This document shows positions 11,105 through 23,100 of a DNA stretch of 64,000 nt, piece after piece (the stretch's first letter is position 1; each line of letters opens with the position of its first letter). This DNA comes from Actinostola sp. cb2023. Its lineage: Eukaryota; Cnidaria; Anthozoa; Actiniaria; Actinostolidae. The position numbers were made by a program, and so were the translations under genes. The stretch is from assembly GCA_033675265.1 (NCBI GenBank), contig JAUJYZ010000127.1, positions 45,001 through 109,000 on the forward strand. The letters run 5' to 3'. The notes under the pieces are model-generated. The model was not told where the DNA came from, ran no database searches, and saw only the letters and a list, made by a program, of their open reading frames with translations.

Positions 11105-14100
11105 ATGGTTTATTTCGAATTGGCGGTGGGAATTTGGCTAGCCATGTTGGTGGGGAATTCCTTGCAATTCCAGCCCTCTACCGTGCGGAATCGCATACTG
11201 CCAAAAGGAGTGATATTGAGAATGACCTCAGGGAAGGATTGGTATGGGTGTATCGAGAGCTGCAGTGAAGATATCATGTGTATATCGTACAATTACTGGT
11301 TTCCCAGCAACGAGATCAGTTCAGATGGCGTTTGCCAGCTAAATCGATGTGGTATATCTCGATGTGGTAGCTCTAAAAGTGGTAGGAGCTTGGTATATCA
11401 AAATGGAGCCATTTTCCATCAAATAAGGGAAGACCAGGTACTAATTGCATGTTTTTAAAATGAATTTCTCTTTCTTTTTGTTCAATGAAATCCCAAATAA
11501 CATCTGTTTTCAAAATCTTTTTCTTTGCTAATTTTATGATCCTTCCTTCCTTCCTTGCTTCTCGTTTGATTTCTCAAATCTACTTTTTGCGCCATTTTTA
11601 AATGAAGTTCAGTTTTCATCATTCAGAAATGTAAATAAACTACAATTTCACCTTCGGTACATTTTGTTTGTCTATTATTTGCCGACATTACTGAATTTCT
11701 AACTCTCGGCACAGTGACATAATAATTACTTATTAATGCAAATTTATAAGTGACTTTTGAAAAGTACAATTATATGAACGACGGATGTCGCCACTAATAC
11801 GTTGTGATCAGTAACTAGAACTGATTTCCAGTATTCGTCATTTGAGAATTGAGAAAGAAAGCAGGTTAGGTTCTATTTAATTTAGACCAATTTTGTCACC
11901 TATGTTTCACGGAGTTCAACACAATTCAACTATTTTCATTAGAATAAAAGCAGTCTGATTTCTTTTCTTTTGTTTTATCGAAAAAGGCTCCCAGATTTTG
12001 GAATTAAATGGTGGATTCGTAATATAACAGGCGTTTTCGGCTTGTATCGCGGCTAAACATTTCATTGAATGCATTGGGTAATCAAATTCAACTGGATATT
12101 TAGCTCGAGTCATTTTATAATAAACATAAAAGCACTTTTTTCAGCTAAAGCTACCTTATTTTCGCGATTTAAAAAAAATCGCGAATTAAAGCCTCGCGGA
12201 AAAAATAAACACGCGAAATATTATTCCCTGATAAGAAATTTACATATCGAAACCATTTAATGAACACGTTATATAGCCACAAATATTTTATGTCTTTAGC
12301 TGCCTCCAGCTTGGGTGTCTATAAAACGCGGATGCAGACCGGCGGACCAGCGGACCGGCGGACCACTTTTGCGGACCACTTTTGCGGACCACTTTTGCGG
12401 ACCACTTTTGCGGACCACTTAATTTTGCGGACCAAAAAAAAAAACCTTCGCATTTCTAATAAAAACTACCATCGAAAATTTGAAAATATTTCGTATATAT
12501 TTTTTACCTATAAAATAAAAATAAAAAGCAACAACATCGTTGGTGGTCTGAGGCACAGGATCATAACTGGTGCCTGAGAGACTGATGTAAGCCTCAGGCA
12601 TGTTAACGATAACAGATGTCTGTCATCAATGTTGATTCTGCATAGACCACAGTCATGAAAACAAACACACGCACAATAAACGACAAGAAGAATGTTTGCG
12701 AGGAAGCTTAACCCGAATAAAGGCTTTAGATGAAGAGCAGTCTGTGGAATGTGAACTGGTTGTATAATTTTATAATGTTATACTTCTATAAACACGCTCT
12801 TTCCTCAAAACGATCTCTGATTTAACAACACATCCATTAAAACCGACCTGTTGTCACAGACCCGGGCCCTTATGATTAAAATGAGAAATCTACTCTCAGT
12901 TGATAGCCTTGCAAAAGTACGGTAGATGAGGTGTTTTCAAGACTAACAAGTGGTTGTGCTTGAAAGCGTTTCATGAATAACCAGTCTCTCAGGCACCAGT
13001 TATGATCCTGTGCCTCAGACTACCAACGATGTTGTTGCTTTTTTATTTTATTTTATAGGTAAAAAATATATACGAAATATTTTCAAATTTTCGATGGTAG
13101 TTTTTATTAGAAATGCGAAGGTTTTTTTTTTGGTCCGCAAAAATGGTCCGCAAAAGTGGTCCGCAAAAGTGGTCCGCCGGTCTGCATCCGCGTTTTATAG
13201 ACACCCCTCCAGCTTTACCGTGTCGAATATTCAATGATGGTACTTGAGATAAGTCATCTTGTCTGTCATCAGTATACTTTATATTTAACCTAGAAACGAA
13301 TGACCGAAGACCAAGTAGCTTTTTTCTTGTTTTTCTTCCTTTATGAAAGTTTCAATCGCAGAATTCGAATGGTCAGCATAGTTTACAAATAATTGCGTTT
13401 TCTTGACAAGTTTTCTCCGTTGCGAAAGCGGTCGTCTGATATTATTTTGTCATTCGAGACAGTAGAGGTCACGATTTACTCAAGAGTCTGACGAGGCGAT
13501 GACGGATTTTTGACAACTTGGTTTCTATATAAGGAATCGATCTTGTCATCACTTCAAAATGGAATGTAACCACATTCAACGCTGGAAAGCTTGATATGCT
13601 TAATTTAACTTTCAACAAGACGCTCAATGAGCGTACACTCGGGCTTATGACAAGGACAATGTCAGTTGCGTGAGGAGAAACCTTAACAATGACTGACAGT
13701 TGCGTGACGAGGGAGACTATGTATATACATGTATGTGTCGAGTTCATTTGATTTGCCTTTGACTTTGAGTTCATTTGATTACCTTTTGACTTTTGAGTTC
13801 AATTGATTTGATTTTGATGAGTTCGTGTAAAGGCCCCCTCTCTAGCTTCAGATCCCGAAACGTCGAGTTTGGAATCGAGTTCGAGTTCGGGTTCGAGTTA
13901 CGGTTCGAACGTCGAATAAAACAAGGACATCTTCTTCAATACAATATCATTTCTCTGACGTCATGACAATCAGTGACAGTTGAGTGACGAGGGAGACCAT
14001 GTGGCGGGTGAGTATGTATATGATACGTCTTGAGGTTGCATAGGTCAGATGGTTCTGATAACGCCCTCACGTTTGTTTTTGTTAAATATATTTTAAGCGA

Positions 14101-14422
14101 GCTTCTAGTCCTTCTACCACTTCTAGTCATTGAACGATGAACTAGAATCCTGACCTTTAATAGCTTGAAGATCTACAGCTGCTTTCAAAACTAAGATTCA
14201 AATCCACTTGAGTCCTGTGTGTCGTTTGTTTTTTTCTTATCTGCTGAGTAATCTTGAAACTCGATACGATTAAATACGTCGCATACTTTCGTCATTCTTT
14301 GACCGGACTACGACGACGACGACTACCGAAAAACGCATTTTATAACTCGGGCTTCCTTCGGAAGTGCCCGAGTAACAAGTTAGTTCAGCTAATGCACCTG
14401 TCACACTGGTAGGGGGGGGAGG

Positions 14423-14454
<32 letters not shown>

Positions 14455-17400
14455 AAGGTTCCAGTGACAAGTGCATAACAAGGTCCACAATATTCAGTGA
14501 TAAAGAAATGTTTTCTAATTTTATTGCGAAACTCCGCACATGAAGCCACAAAATGTTCACATGTTGCAAACAAAACTCCTAGACAGGGATCACATATCAC
14601 ATATAAACAAATGCCTCTATTAACATTAAGTTGACTGTCATCTTGTTCCTGTTTGTATAGAAATAAGTTTGTTATTTTAGGAAAATAAAATGTTGTTGAC
14701 ACTGCTTTCGCGAAATTTAATGCTCTTTTTCAATTTCTCTTATCGAAATCGCGAAAATAAAGCCTCGCGAAATGCTGTCTTACCAAAATTGCGAAATTAA
14801 ATACGCGCGAAAATAAGTACGATCATAGGGTAGACTGATTTCAGCTAAATAATAAAGATAGAAATGATTTAAGGGGTGGGGTCACGTGACCTTTTAGAGA
14901 TGGTCCTCAAGATGACTGACGCCAAAGAAATGAAAATACAATAATACAATTTTCTCCATTACACCTAAAGGACCTTTCCATTCAGTAACAATTATATTTA
15001 TTTTCCCATCATTTTATTTTCACAGCAACATTGTGGTGTAAAGGGTGAGTGATGATTTTATCCAAGGTCTGTATTTCAACAGTGATGTACCTTTTCCATT
15101 ATCTGTTTGTATGTTTGTTTGTTTAATTGTTTGTTTGATTGTTTAATTGTTTGTTTGTGTTATTGATTGTTTGTTTATGTGATTGATTGTTTATTTGTTT
15201 AATTGTTTATCCGCCGTCCGGTTGGCTAACTGAGACAACTGATGGTTGAGCCAGTTCTGGTCAGTCTATTGTGCGGGAGGTTCGTGGTTCTCGTCCCGGC
15301 CGGACCATTACTCAGGGTCTCAAAATAATTGTGCTGCCTTTGTAATTACATCTGCAAATGGTCAGACTTCTTCTCGGATACTAAGAACGTAAGCTGTTAA
15401 GGACGTATAACATGCTGTAGGTCCATTCTCCCGACCCTAATCCAACCTGTACATGGGGGGCATTAAATTAAAAGAACCTGTTGAACTCTTCAAAAAGAGT
15501 ATAGATTGTTACCCGGTTTAATTGTTTTAATTGTTTGCCATTATCGAACATTTGGTACTCGCTTGCTTGATTAGTTAGTTGGTCGCTTGCTTGGTTGCTA
15601 TTGGGCATTTGCGACATACTTCCAGCTGCTCAGGCATATTAAGGCCTGGGTCAAGGCTGACCACGCTCTTTCAAGGTGAACAGTAGTCTAACTTTGGTTG
15701 GTTGTACCCAATAGCATCGAGTTCACTACATCTAATATAAACGTTCCTATTCTACATTTTGGCTTATACTGTTGCCATGGTGACACGTCCTGTGACATTT
15801 GACCTCAATTGCAAGAAAATATGATATAATGCTTCGGGAGAGCAGTAAAGAGTACAAATGTAAGAGAGTAAAAGGGTGGAAGTAAAGCATGTTGTCATGT
15901 AGTTTTTCAGTCCAACTAGATATCTTGGAAAAGTAAGTTAATTTCTTAGAAAATTCAGGATATCAAATTTCACATTTACCTTAATTAGCCTTTCCCTTAA
16001 AAGTTCCGCCCATTCCAGTTGGATCGATAATGTATGCACTAACCCTGATACAATTACGCAAAGATACCCGCAATGTTTAAAGAGTCTACCTATCTCCCAG
16101 AGGCTTTATCAAATTTTCTTACAATAAGGGTTCAAAGGTCAGATTACATGTTTCCATGGAAACTGTTATCAGAAAGTGTTAGCCTTGCGACCTCATCACA
16201 TCTGCCAAAATATCAAAACAATAGTTTACAAAGATGAGAATATAGACCACCCCCTATTGATTTGTGGCGGCCATTTTGGAAGAGAAAAATACCCAGGCCT
16301 TAACATACCTGAGTGCATACTTCCCTTCTTCTTCAGTATAGGTATAGGGTAAAATTCAAACCGCTATAACTCGCTTAATTCTAATCGTAGCGATACTAAA
16401 TTTTCCCCAAAGTTAAATAAACTCACAAAGAACAACTACAGTTAAATAAACGATTTATTGTATTTTCGATTTTTAATAATTTTACACTGCATAATCTCTA
16501 TATAAAGCTTCAAATGTTGAGCTTGGGCTATTTATATATCCTGGTTGTTTTTATTCAACACAGTTCCAACATCATGTGCCGACATACGACTATCACTGAA
16601 CCACACTAGCAGTGGCCTATATAGCATAACACCAGTTCCAGACCACAACTCGATCCATGTTTACTGTGATCAAACAACAGACGGAGGGGGCTGGACAGTA
16701 CTCCAAAGACGAGTCAACGGCAGCGTAAATTTCTTTCGAGGTTGGGATGAGTACAAGAGAGGGTTTGGAAATAAAGAGGGAGAGTTTTGGCTTGGGCTTG
16801 ATGCTATTAATACCATAACTACAAGTACTTCTAATGAACTAAGAATCGACCTAAAGGATTGCAATCTTACATCAGCGTATGCTCAGTATAGCTTTTTCAA
16901 AGTTGGAAAGGAATCTGACAATTACAAGCTAGAACTTGGTCAATATGAACGAGGTAAATATGCTGACTCACTCCACGTAACAAAACCGTACTGAAGTAAC
17001 CGACCACACGGGAATTAGGGACCCCAACGAAACGCTTCATTTCAGGTCCCTACTATAGTAGTACTTCTGTGATCGAAAATCATTTAAATCGACTGAAACG
17101 TTTTGCCGAATAACGCCCTTGTTAAAAACATTCACAAACTTTGACTGTCGTTTCCAAACATTTTAGGTACCGCAGGCGATTCGTTCTCTTTTCAACAAAA
17201 CATGAATTTCACGACCTTTGACCGGGATAATGATGACTTCAACCAAAACTGCGCATCCTTGTACAAAGGTGCCTGGTGGTACAGTAATTGTCATTATGTA
17301 AGTACATAAATGATTCCATGGTCTGTGGGAAAACATCCAGGAGGATATCTAGCGGTACGTTTATAAACTAGATAGAATTGCACCTAGCAACTGCAAAGTG

Positions 17401-17887
17401 CAAGCATATCACTGCTAGCCCAAATCGCCTTTATCTAAACGAGTGAAAGATTGGGTTCGAATCGCTTCGGAAAAGCATCAATGGAATATTTGGGTACAGA
17501 AAATCAAAAACGGTGTGCTCTGTAAAAGAAGCTATTTCAGATTAGGCAAAGGTAAATGATATTCCTGGGGGAAAAAGCTCTAAAAATTCGTAAACTTGGA
17601 GGGACGTGTCCTTTCAAACACTCCAGAGATGCTTTACCGTCACGATTCGAATCCAGTCTTATTCACGTAAAGGTGGGATCGATCGATGTGTCCGTAAGGA
17701 AGAAACTTTTAAACCCCCAGCAATGTGTATGTTTTTGTTTTAGTCCAACCTGAATGGGGAATACAAATGCGGCGATCACGCATCATTTGCTGATGGAATG
17801 ACATGGAAAACATGGCGAGGATTTTATTACAGCGTGAAAGAAACTGAAATGAAAATACGACCAGTTCATTTTAAACCTGAATTGTAA
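11105..17887 (+). CDS. Secreted PAN-like/fibrinogen-related domain protein (5 exons)
   Basis: Exons: 11105-11437, 15026-15044, 16564-16953, 17167-17297, 17744-17887. All junctions are GT/AG and phases 0,1,1,0 fit, giving 338 residues. A hydrophobic signal peptide occupies roughly residues 1-20. Residues 45-110 are Cys-rich ([20 protein letters not shown]) and look like a PAN/apple module. The fibrinogen C-terminal domain (about residues 118-338) begins [20 protein letters not shown]. It contains [11 protein letters not shown], the calcium-site-like FDRDNDD, the paired-Cys region [14 protein letters not shown], and ends [12 protein letters not shown]. In known families such proteins are extracellular lectins that bind acetylated or other glycans in innate immunity or adhesion. 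The ligand here is unknown. Exon 2 is a 19-nt microexon. Start choice: the first ATG that gives a signal peptide. No AATAAA was seen in the 400 bp after the stop. The domain is complete and I see no disabling change. Confidence 0.88.
12110..12260 (-). repeat. Dispersed repeat family B, half copy
   Basis: Contains TTAAAGCCTCGCGG and CGAAACCATTTAATGAACA, which match in reverse the right half of the element at 54590-55022. It lies in intron 1 of the fibrinogen-related gene. The matching other half lies at about 14580-14800. Confidence 0.5.
12313..13206. mobile_element. Nonautonomous Mutator-like element, 9-bp target duplication
   Basis: The ends are GGGTGTCTATAAAACGCGG and its reverse complement. 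The terminal inverted repeats are about 220-270 bp. Perfect 9-bp flanking duplications CTCCAGCTT lie at 12304-12312 and 13207-13215. Each arm carries tandem copies of GCGGACCACTTTT near its end, which look like subterminal protein-binding repeats. The 400-bp centre has no transposase. The 9-bp duplication and long arms fit MuDR/Mutator, though the family assignment is inference. Confidence 0.75.
13216..14342. other. Intron sequence with minor internal repeats
   Basis: Part of intron 1 of the fibrinogen-related gene. GTGACGAGGGAGAC occurs at about 13700 and again at about 13985 within longer similar stretches. A short GAGTTCG-rich tract spans 13863-13905. No exon is supported here. Confidence 0.4.
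14344..14374. repeat. ACTCGGGC hairpin family, copy 1
   Basis: AACTCGGGCTTCC and GGAAGTGCCCGAGT form a near-perfect stem with a tiny loop. Related hairpins occur at 36370-36401 and 39277-39308. Confidence 0.6.
14412..14454. repeat. Poly-G tract
   Basis: About 40 G with two A interruptions, within intron 1 of the fibrinogen-related gene. It creates spurious poly-Pro frames on the minus strand. Confidence 0.9.
14580..14800 (-). repeat. Dispersed repeat family B, other half
   Basis: Shares GTTCCTGTTTGTATAGAAAT, a TTTCGCGAAATTTAATGCTC segment and AATAAAGCCTCGCG with the left half of the 54590-55022 element, in reverse orientation. With the half at 12110-12260 it could be one old element split by later insertions. 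Confidence 0.5.
15208..15470 (+). mobile_element. Possible tRNA-derived SINE
   Basis: A GC-richer island in AT-rich intron DNA. It has a pol III B-box-like GGTTCGTGGTTCTCG near 15280, an A-box-like TTGGCTAACTGAG about 50 bp upstream, and a non-tRNA 3' part ending in AT-rich sequence. No target duplication was identified and no second copy occurs in this window, so the call rests on the box motifs only. Confidence 0.4.
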
Positions 17888-18359
17888 TAACATAATCTAT
17901 CTATAAACCTAGCTTGAAAACACAAACCATAACAACAAAATCATGTTCAAATATCAGTTAGAATCTTAAAGTATAGGAACTTGTTTTCTTTCTCTGATTG
18001 ATCAGCGAACAGCGACATGGGTTTGAGTAAACAACACAAACATAAGTATGACTATGATTTTGTCAGTAAATCTAGTCAAAACTTAACTGTTACAAAAAGC
18101 GGCTAAGTAACCAGAGCCGGTTAATTCGGTCCTCTATATACACAATATATTACATATATATGAAGAAACGTCAGTAAAGTTTTAACTTAAAAGTACTCTC
18201 TTTTTTACGGTATTGTGCATTTCCTTTAATGTAAGCGAGTTAGCATATGGCATTTGTGATTTTAAATACCTTCGTTTTCATTAATCAATGTTGCCGTATT
18301 TATTTCCGAGTCATATATTTTCTAAATAGTTATTTAATGCCACGTGTTAAATGTGCTTC
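17888..18359. other. 3' flank of fibrinogen-related gene
   Basis: A/T-rich sequence that must include the 3' UTR. No canonical AATAAA or ATTAAA was seen, so the transcript end cannot be placed. Confidence 0.4.
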
Positions 18360-19380
18360 TTTCTTAACTAAGCATCTCCATTGAAAGCAAGAAAGCCGCA
18401 GAAATGTTACCTCATATAGACTCAGTATCGCTTGCTCCTCCTTGCTTCCTCCTTAACTGAGCATCTCCATTGAAAGCAAGAAAGCAGAGATGTTACCTCA
18501 TATAGACTATCGCTTGTTCCTCCTTCCTTCCTTCTTAACTGAGCATCTCCATTGAAAGCAAGAAAGCAGAAATGTTACCTCATAGACTGTCGCTTGTTCC
18601 TCCTTGCTTCCTTCTTAACTGAGCATCTCCATTGAAAGCAAGAAAGCAGAGATGTTACCTCATATAGACTATCGCTTGCTCCTCCTTGCTTCCTCCTTAA
18701 CTGAGCATCTCCATTGAAAGCAAGAAAGCAGAAATGGTACCTCATATAGACTGTCGCTTGTTCCTCCTTGCTTCCTCCTTAACTGAGCATCTCCATTGAA
18801 AGCAAGAAAGCAGAGATGTTACCTCATATATAAACTATCGCTTGCTCCTTGCTTCCTTCTTAACTGAGCATCTCCATTGAAAGCAAGAAAGCAGAGATGT
18901 TACCTCATATAGAATATCGCTTGCTCCTCCTTGCTTCCTTCTTAACTGAGCATCTCCATTGAAAGCAAGAAAGCAGAGATGTTACCTCATATAGACTATC
19001 GCTTGATCCTCCTTGCTTCCTTCTTAACTGAGCTTCTCCATTGAAAGCAAGAAAGCAGAGATGTTACCTCATATATAAACTATCGCTTGTTCCTCCTTGC
19101 TTCCTTCTTAACTGAGCATCTCCATTGAAAGCCGCAAGAAAGCAGATGTTACCTCATATAGACTATCGCTTGCTCCTCCTTGCTTCCTTCTTAACTGAGC
19201 ATCTCCATTGAAAGCAAGAAAGCAGAGATGTTACCTCATATAGACTATCGCTTGCTCCTCCTTGCTTCCTTCTTAACTGAGCATCTCCTTTGAAAGCAAG
19301 GAAGCAGAAATCTTACCTCATATAGACTATCGCTTGCTCCTCCTTGCTAGTTCTTAAATGAGAATCTCCATGAAAGCAAG
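18360..19380. repeat. 82-bp tandem satellite, about 12 copies
   Basis: Units of 80-84 bp contain GAGCATCTCCATTGAAAGCA and ATGTTACCTCATATAGACTA followed by a CTCCTTGCTTCC pyrimidine tract. Spacing measured between successive copies is 82, 80 and 82 bp. The last copy (from 19330) is degraded. There are no spacers and no coding frame. Confidence 0.9.
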
Positions 19381-19384
19381 GAGA

Positions 19385-19865
19385 AGATTCATAATGAAAA
19401 ACGAGTTTTTAAAGTTCAATTGTAGTAAATATTGTTAATCTATCTACAAATTCACCAAAAGAACAAAGTTCCTTAAAATGGGGAGTATAAAAGGTTTCTT
19501 TATTAACTCTGAAAGTTTGCTACCGAATGGTCAGTTTCATTTATACATTTTAAAATTGAACTTCTGATCCATTGCGTTATTACATGAAGAGAGCAATTAA
19601 AGCGGCGATACGATAATTATTATTAATAATTAAATTGCTGTATATTTGAGAAAGATATTTTCTCAAAAGACCATGATCTTGGTGATGGTCTCAGTCTTGT
19701 TGCTCTACATTCGATCGATGTCTTACAGCAATCCTTTGCCATCAGCAATAGCAAGACATGAAAATGTACAATCATTTTTCAGTAAACTGTTGATTATCGC
19801 AGTCGACTTAGTACATTAGCTTTGCAGGAGAGATAACACTTCATACTTGAACTTCATTATCATCC
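19385..19865. other. Non-coding stretch between genes
   Basis: A/T-rich, no supported feature. Confidence 0.35.
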
Positions 19866-19871
19866 TTTATT
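19866..19871 (-). promoter_or_regulatory. Candidate polyadenylation signal
   Basis: AATAAA on the minus strand, about 265 nt past the stop of the first Ly6-type gene. Correct strand and plausible distance; no transcript evidence. Confidence 0.4.
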
Positions 19872-20133
19872 CAGTGAAGATTACTGTCTGTCTGTCATCG
19901 GATGATCCGATTTTCAATTAGAAAGACAAAGATTTAAATGTAAAAGCGTTGGAATTAAAAATTATGAAGAAGTTAAAATGGTGCCAAAGTAATTATTGAC
20001 TAACTAGTTAACAATGATTTCTACAAGAGTTCACACATTGAAGAGCTAATAGCTCTATAGATGTTATCTCCACTGAGTAGCAGTGCAGTCTTTAAACTGA
20101 TCAATATCTTGTCCAGGCCTACATCATCTTCGC

Positions 20134-23100
20134 TCACAGCATATACGAGACTACAGCCAAAAGTGGCATGGCAATAAACAAGGCACCAACAGCTTTGAAA
20201 GTCGAAGCAGGATTGCACAAATCATAGTCGCAGCACTCCACAGTACACGGGCCATAACGTCGACACCATTCTCTTGCATGAGCACACTTATAATTGGGGT
20301 AGCACGTTCTTGCAAGGGAATTGTTACCATGGTATCGCACTTCAATACATCTGTCATAGCCTATGCTCTTGAGATCCCAGCAGTCGATTCGTACATTACT
20401 GCGCTTACATTCTTCTTGTCTCATTGGAGGCCAGCAACTGTAGCATTCGATGGAAAGCACTAGATAGAATGTAAGATCTTAGTTTTATATTTACAGTATT
20501 TTAGATTTAAGTCTCCCCGATTAGTAGGGCATTTGTACCCAGTTAGAAGATTTCTTGAGACATTAATAAAGTTATTATTATTATTATAAGGTTAACATTG
20601 GCATTTGATGGAAAGCACTAGATAGACTGTAAGGTTAACATTGGTATTACATGGAAAGCACTAGATAGAATGTAAGGTTAACATTGGTATTACATGGAAA
20701 GCACTAGATAGAATGTAAGGTTAACATTGGCATTCGATGGAAAGCACTAGATAGAATGTAAGGTTAACATTGGTATTACATGGAAAGCACTAGATAGAAT
20801 GTAAGGTTAACATTGGTATTACATGGAAAGCACTAGATAGAATGCCTTAAGGTTAACATTGACATTACATGGAAAGCACTAGATAGAATGTAAGGTTAAC
20901 ATTGGCATTACATGTAAAGCACTAGATAGAATGTAAGGTTAACATTGACATTACATGGAAATTTAGCACTAGATAGAATGTAAGGTTAACATTGGTATTA
21001 TATGGAAAGCACTAGATAGAATGTAAGGTTAACATTGGTATTACATGGAAAGCACTAGATAGAATGTAAGGTTAACATTGGTATTATTACATGGAAAGCA
21101 CTAGATAGAATGTAAGGTTAACATTGGTATTACATGGAAAGCACTAGATAGAATGTAAGGTTAACATTGGTATTACATGGAAAGCACTAGATAGAATGTA
21201 AGGTTAACATTGGTATTACATGGAAAGCACTAGATAGAATGTAAGGTTAACATTGACATTACATGGAAATTTAGCACTAGATAGAATGTAAGGTTAACAT
21301 TGACATTACATGGAAATTTAGCACTAGATAGAATGTAAGGTTAACATTGACATTACATGGAAAGCACTAGATAGAATGTAAGGTTAACATTGGTATTACA
21401 TGGAAAGCACTAGATAGAATGTAAGGTTAACATTGGTATTACATGGAAAGCACTAGATAGAATGTAAGGTTAACATTGGTATTACATGGAAAGCACTAGA
21501 TAGAATGTAAGGTTAACATTGGTATTACATGGAAAGCACTAGATAGAATGTAAGGTTAACATTGGTATTACATGGAAAGCACTAGATAGAATGTAAGGTT
21601 AACATTGGTATTACATGGAAAGCACTAGATAGAATGTAAGGTTAACATTGGTATTACATGGAAAGCACTATAGATAGAATGTAAGGTTAACATTGGTATT
21701 ATATGGAAAGCACTAGATAGAATGTAAGGTTAACATTGGTATTACATGGAAAGCACTAGATAGAATGTAAGGTTAACATTGGTATTATATGGAAAGCACT
21801 AGATAGAATGTAAGGTTAACATTCGTATTACATGGAAAGCACTATAGATAGAATGTAAGGTTAACATTGGTATTATATGGAAAGCACTAGATAGAATGTA
21901 AGGTTAACATTGGTATTATTACATGGAAAGCACTAGATAGAATGTAAGGTTAACATTGGTATTACATGGAAAGCACTAGATAGAATGTAAGGTTAACATT
22001 GGTATTACATGGAAAGCACTAGATAGAATGTAAGGTTAACATTGGTATTACATGGAAAGCACTAGATACGAATGTAATCTAAGGTTAACATTGATCCTAG
22101 GTATTACATGGAAAGCACTAGATAGAATGTAAGGTTAACATTGGTATTACATGGAAAGCACTAGATAGAATGTAAGGTTAACATTGGTATTACATGGAAA
22201 GCACTATAGATAGAATGTAAGGTTAACATTGGTATTACATGGAAAGCACTAGATAGAATGTAAGGTTAACATTGGTATTATTACATGGAAAGCACTAGAT
22301 AGAATGTAAGGTTAACATTGGTATTACATGGAAAGCACTAGATAGAATGTAAGGTTAACATTGGTATTACATGGAAAGCACTAGATAGAATGTAAGGTTA
22401 ACATTGGTATTATTACATGGAAAGCACTAGATACTAATGCAAGCTAAGGTTAACATTGATCCTAGGTATTACATGGAAAATTCAAATTCTTATTTATTAT
22501 GAAAGATGAAGAAGCGATTGATAATGATGACAGAAGAAAAAGAAGGGAAAAATAATAACAACAACAACAACAACTGATACTCAGTAAAAAATATCAAGAA
22601 TAGCAAGCAAAAGAGAGATAATAAGATCGTAGGATATTAATGCTGTTCACCCCCTCAGTCCCCCACCCCTTCCCCTCCGATCCCTAGTCCCTCCGATCAT
22701 GCAGTACGCTTTGGGCCGCCACGCAGTATATGGGTATTTTGTTTGCGCATGCGCCAACACAGCATTGACCAGTGACGTCTGAACCATTTTACAGCTCGAT
22801 AGCTCATTTTAGGATATTTTGTAGGAGATCTACGCGTTTCTAAAGTTTAAACGTCATGAAAATTTACTCATTTTTAAAGACGATAAACACTTCTTCCCCT
22901 GGGTATATCTTTGGCCGCTGTTATTTCTTTTGATGGCGAGATATTTTACATTGAAATGCGACTGTGGTGTTCAGTTGAATCCCCTATGTTGGAGTTGGAT
23001 GTTCAGCGTTAATTACTCGTGCCCAGGCCGTAGGCCGCACGAGTTATAAAACCCAACGCGTATTTTATTATTATTTTTTCAATGTCAGAAAATCGCAAAG

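Noticed and set aside
14270..14702. Minus-strand frames with poly-Pro
   Set aside because: The proline run is the poly-G tract read in reverse; no splice context or family similarity.
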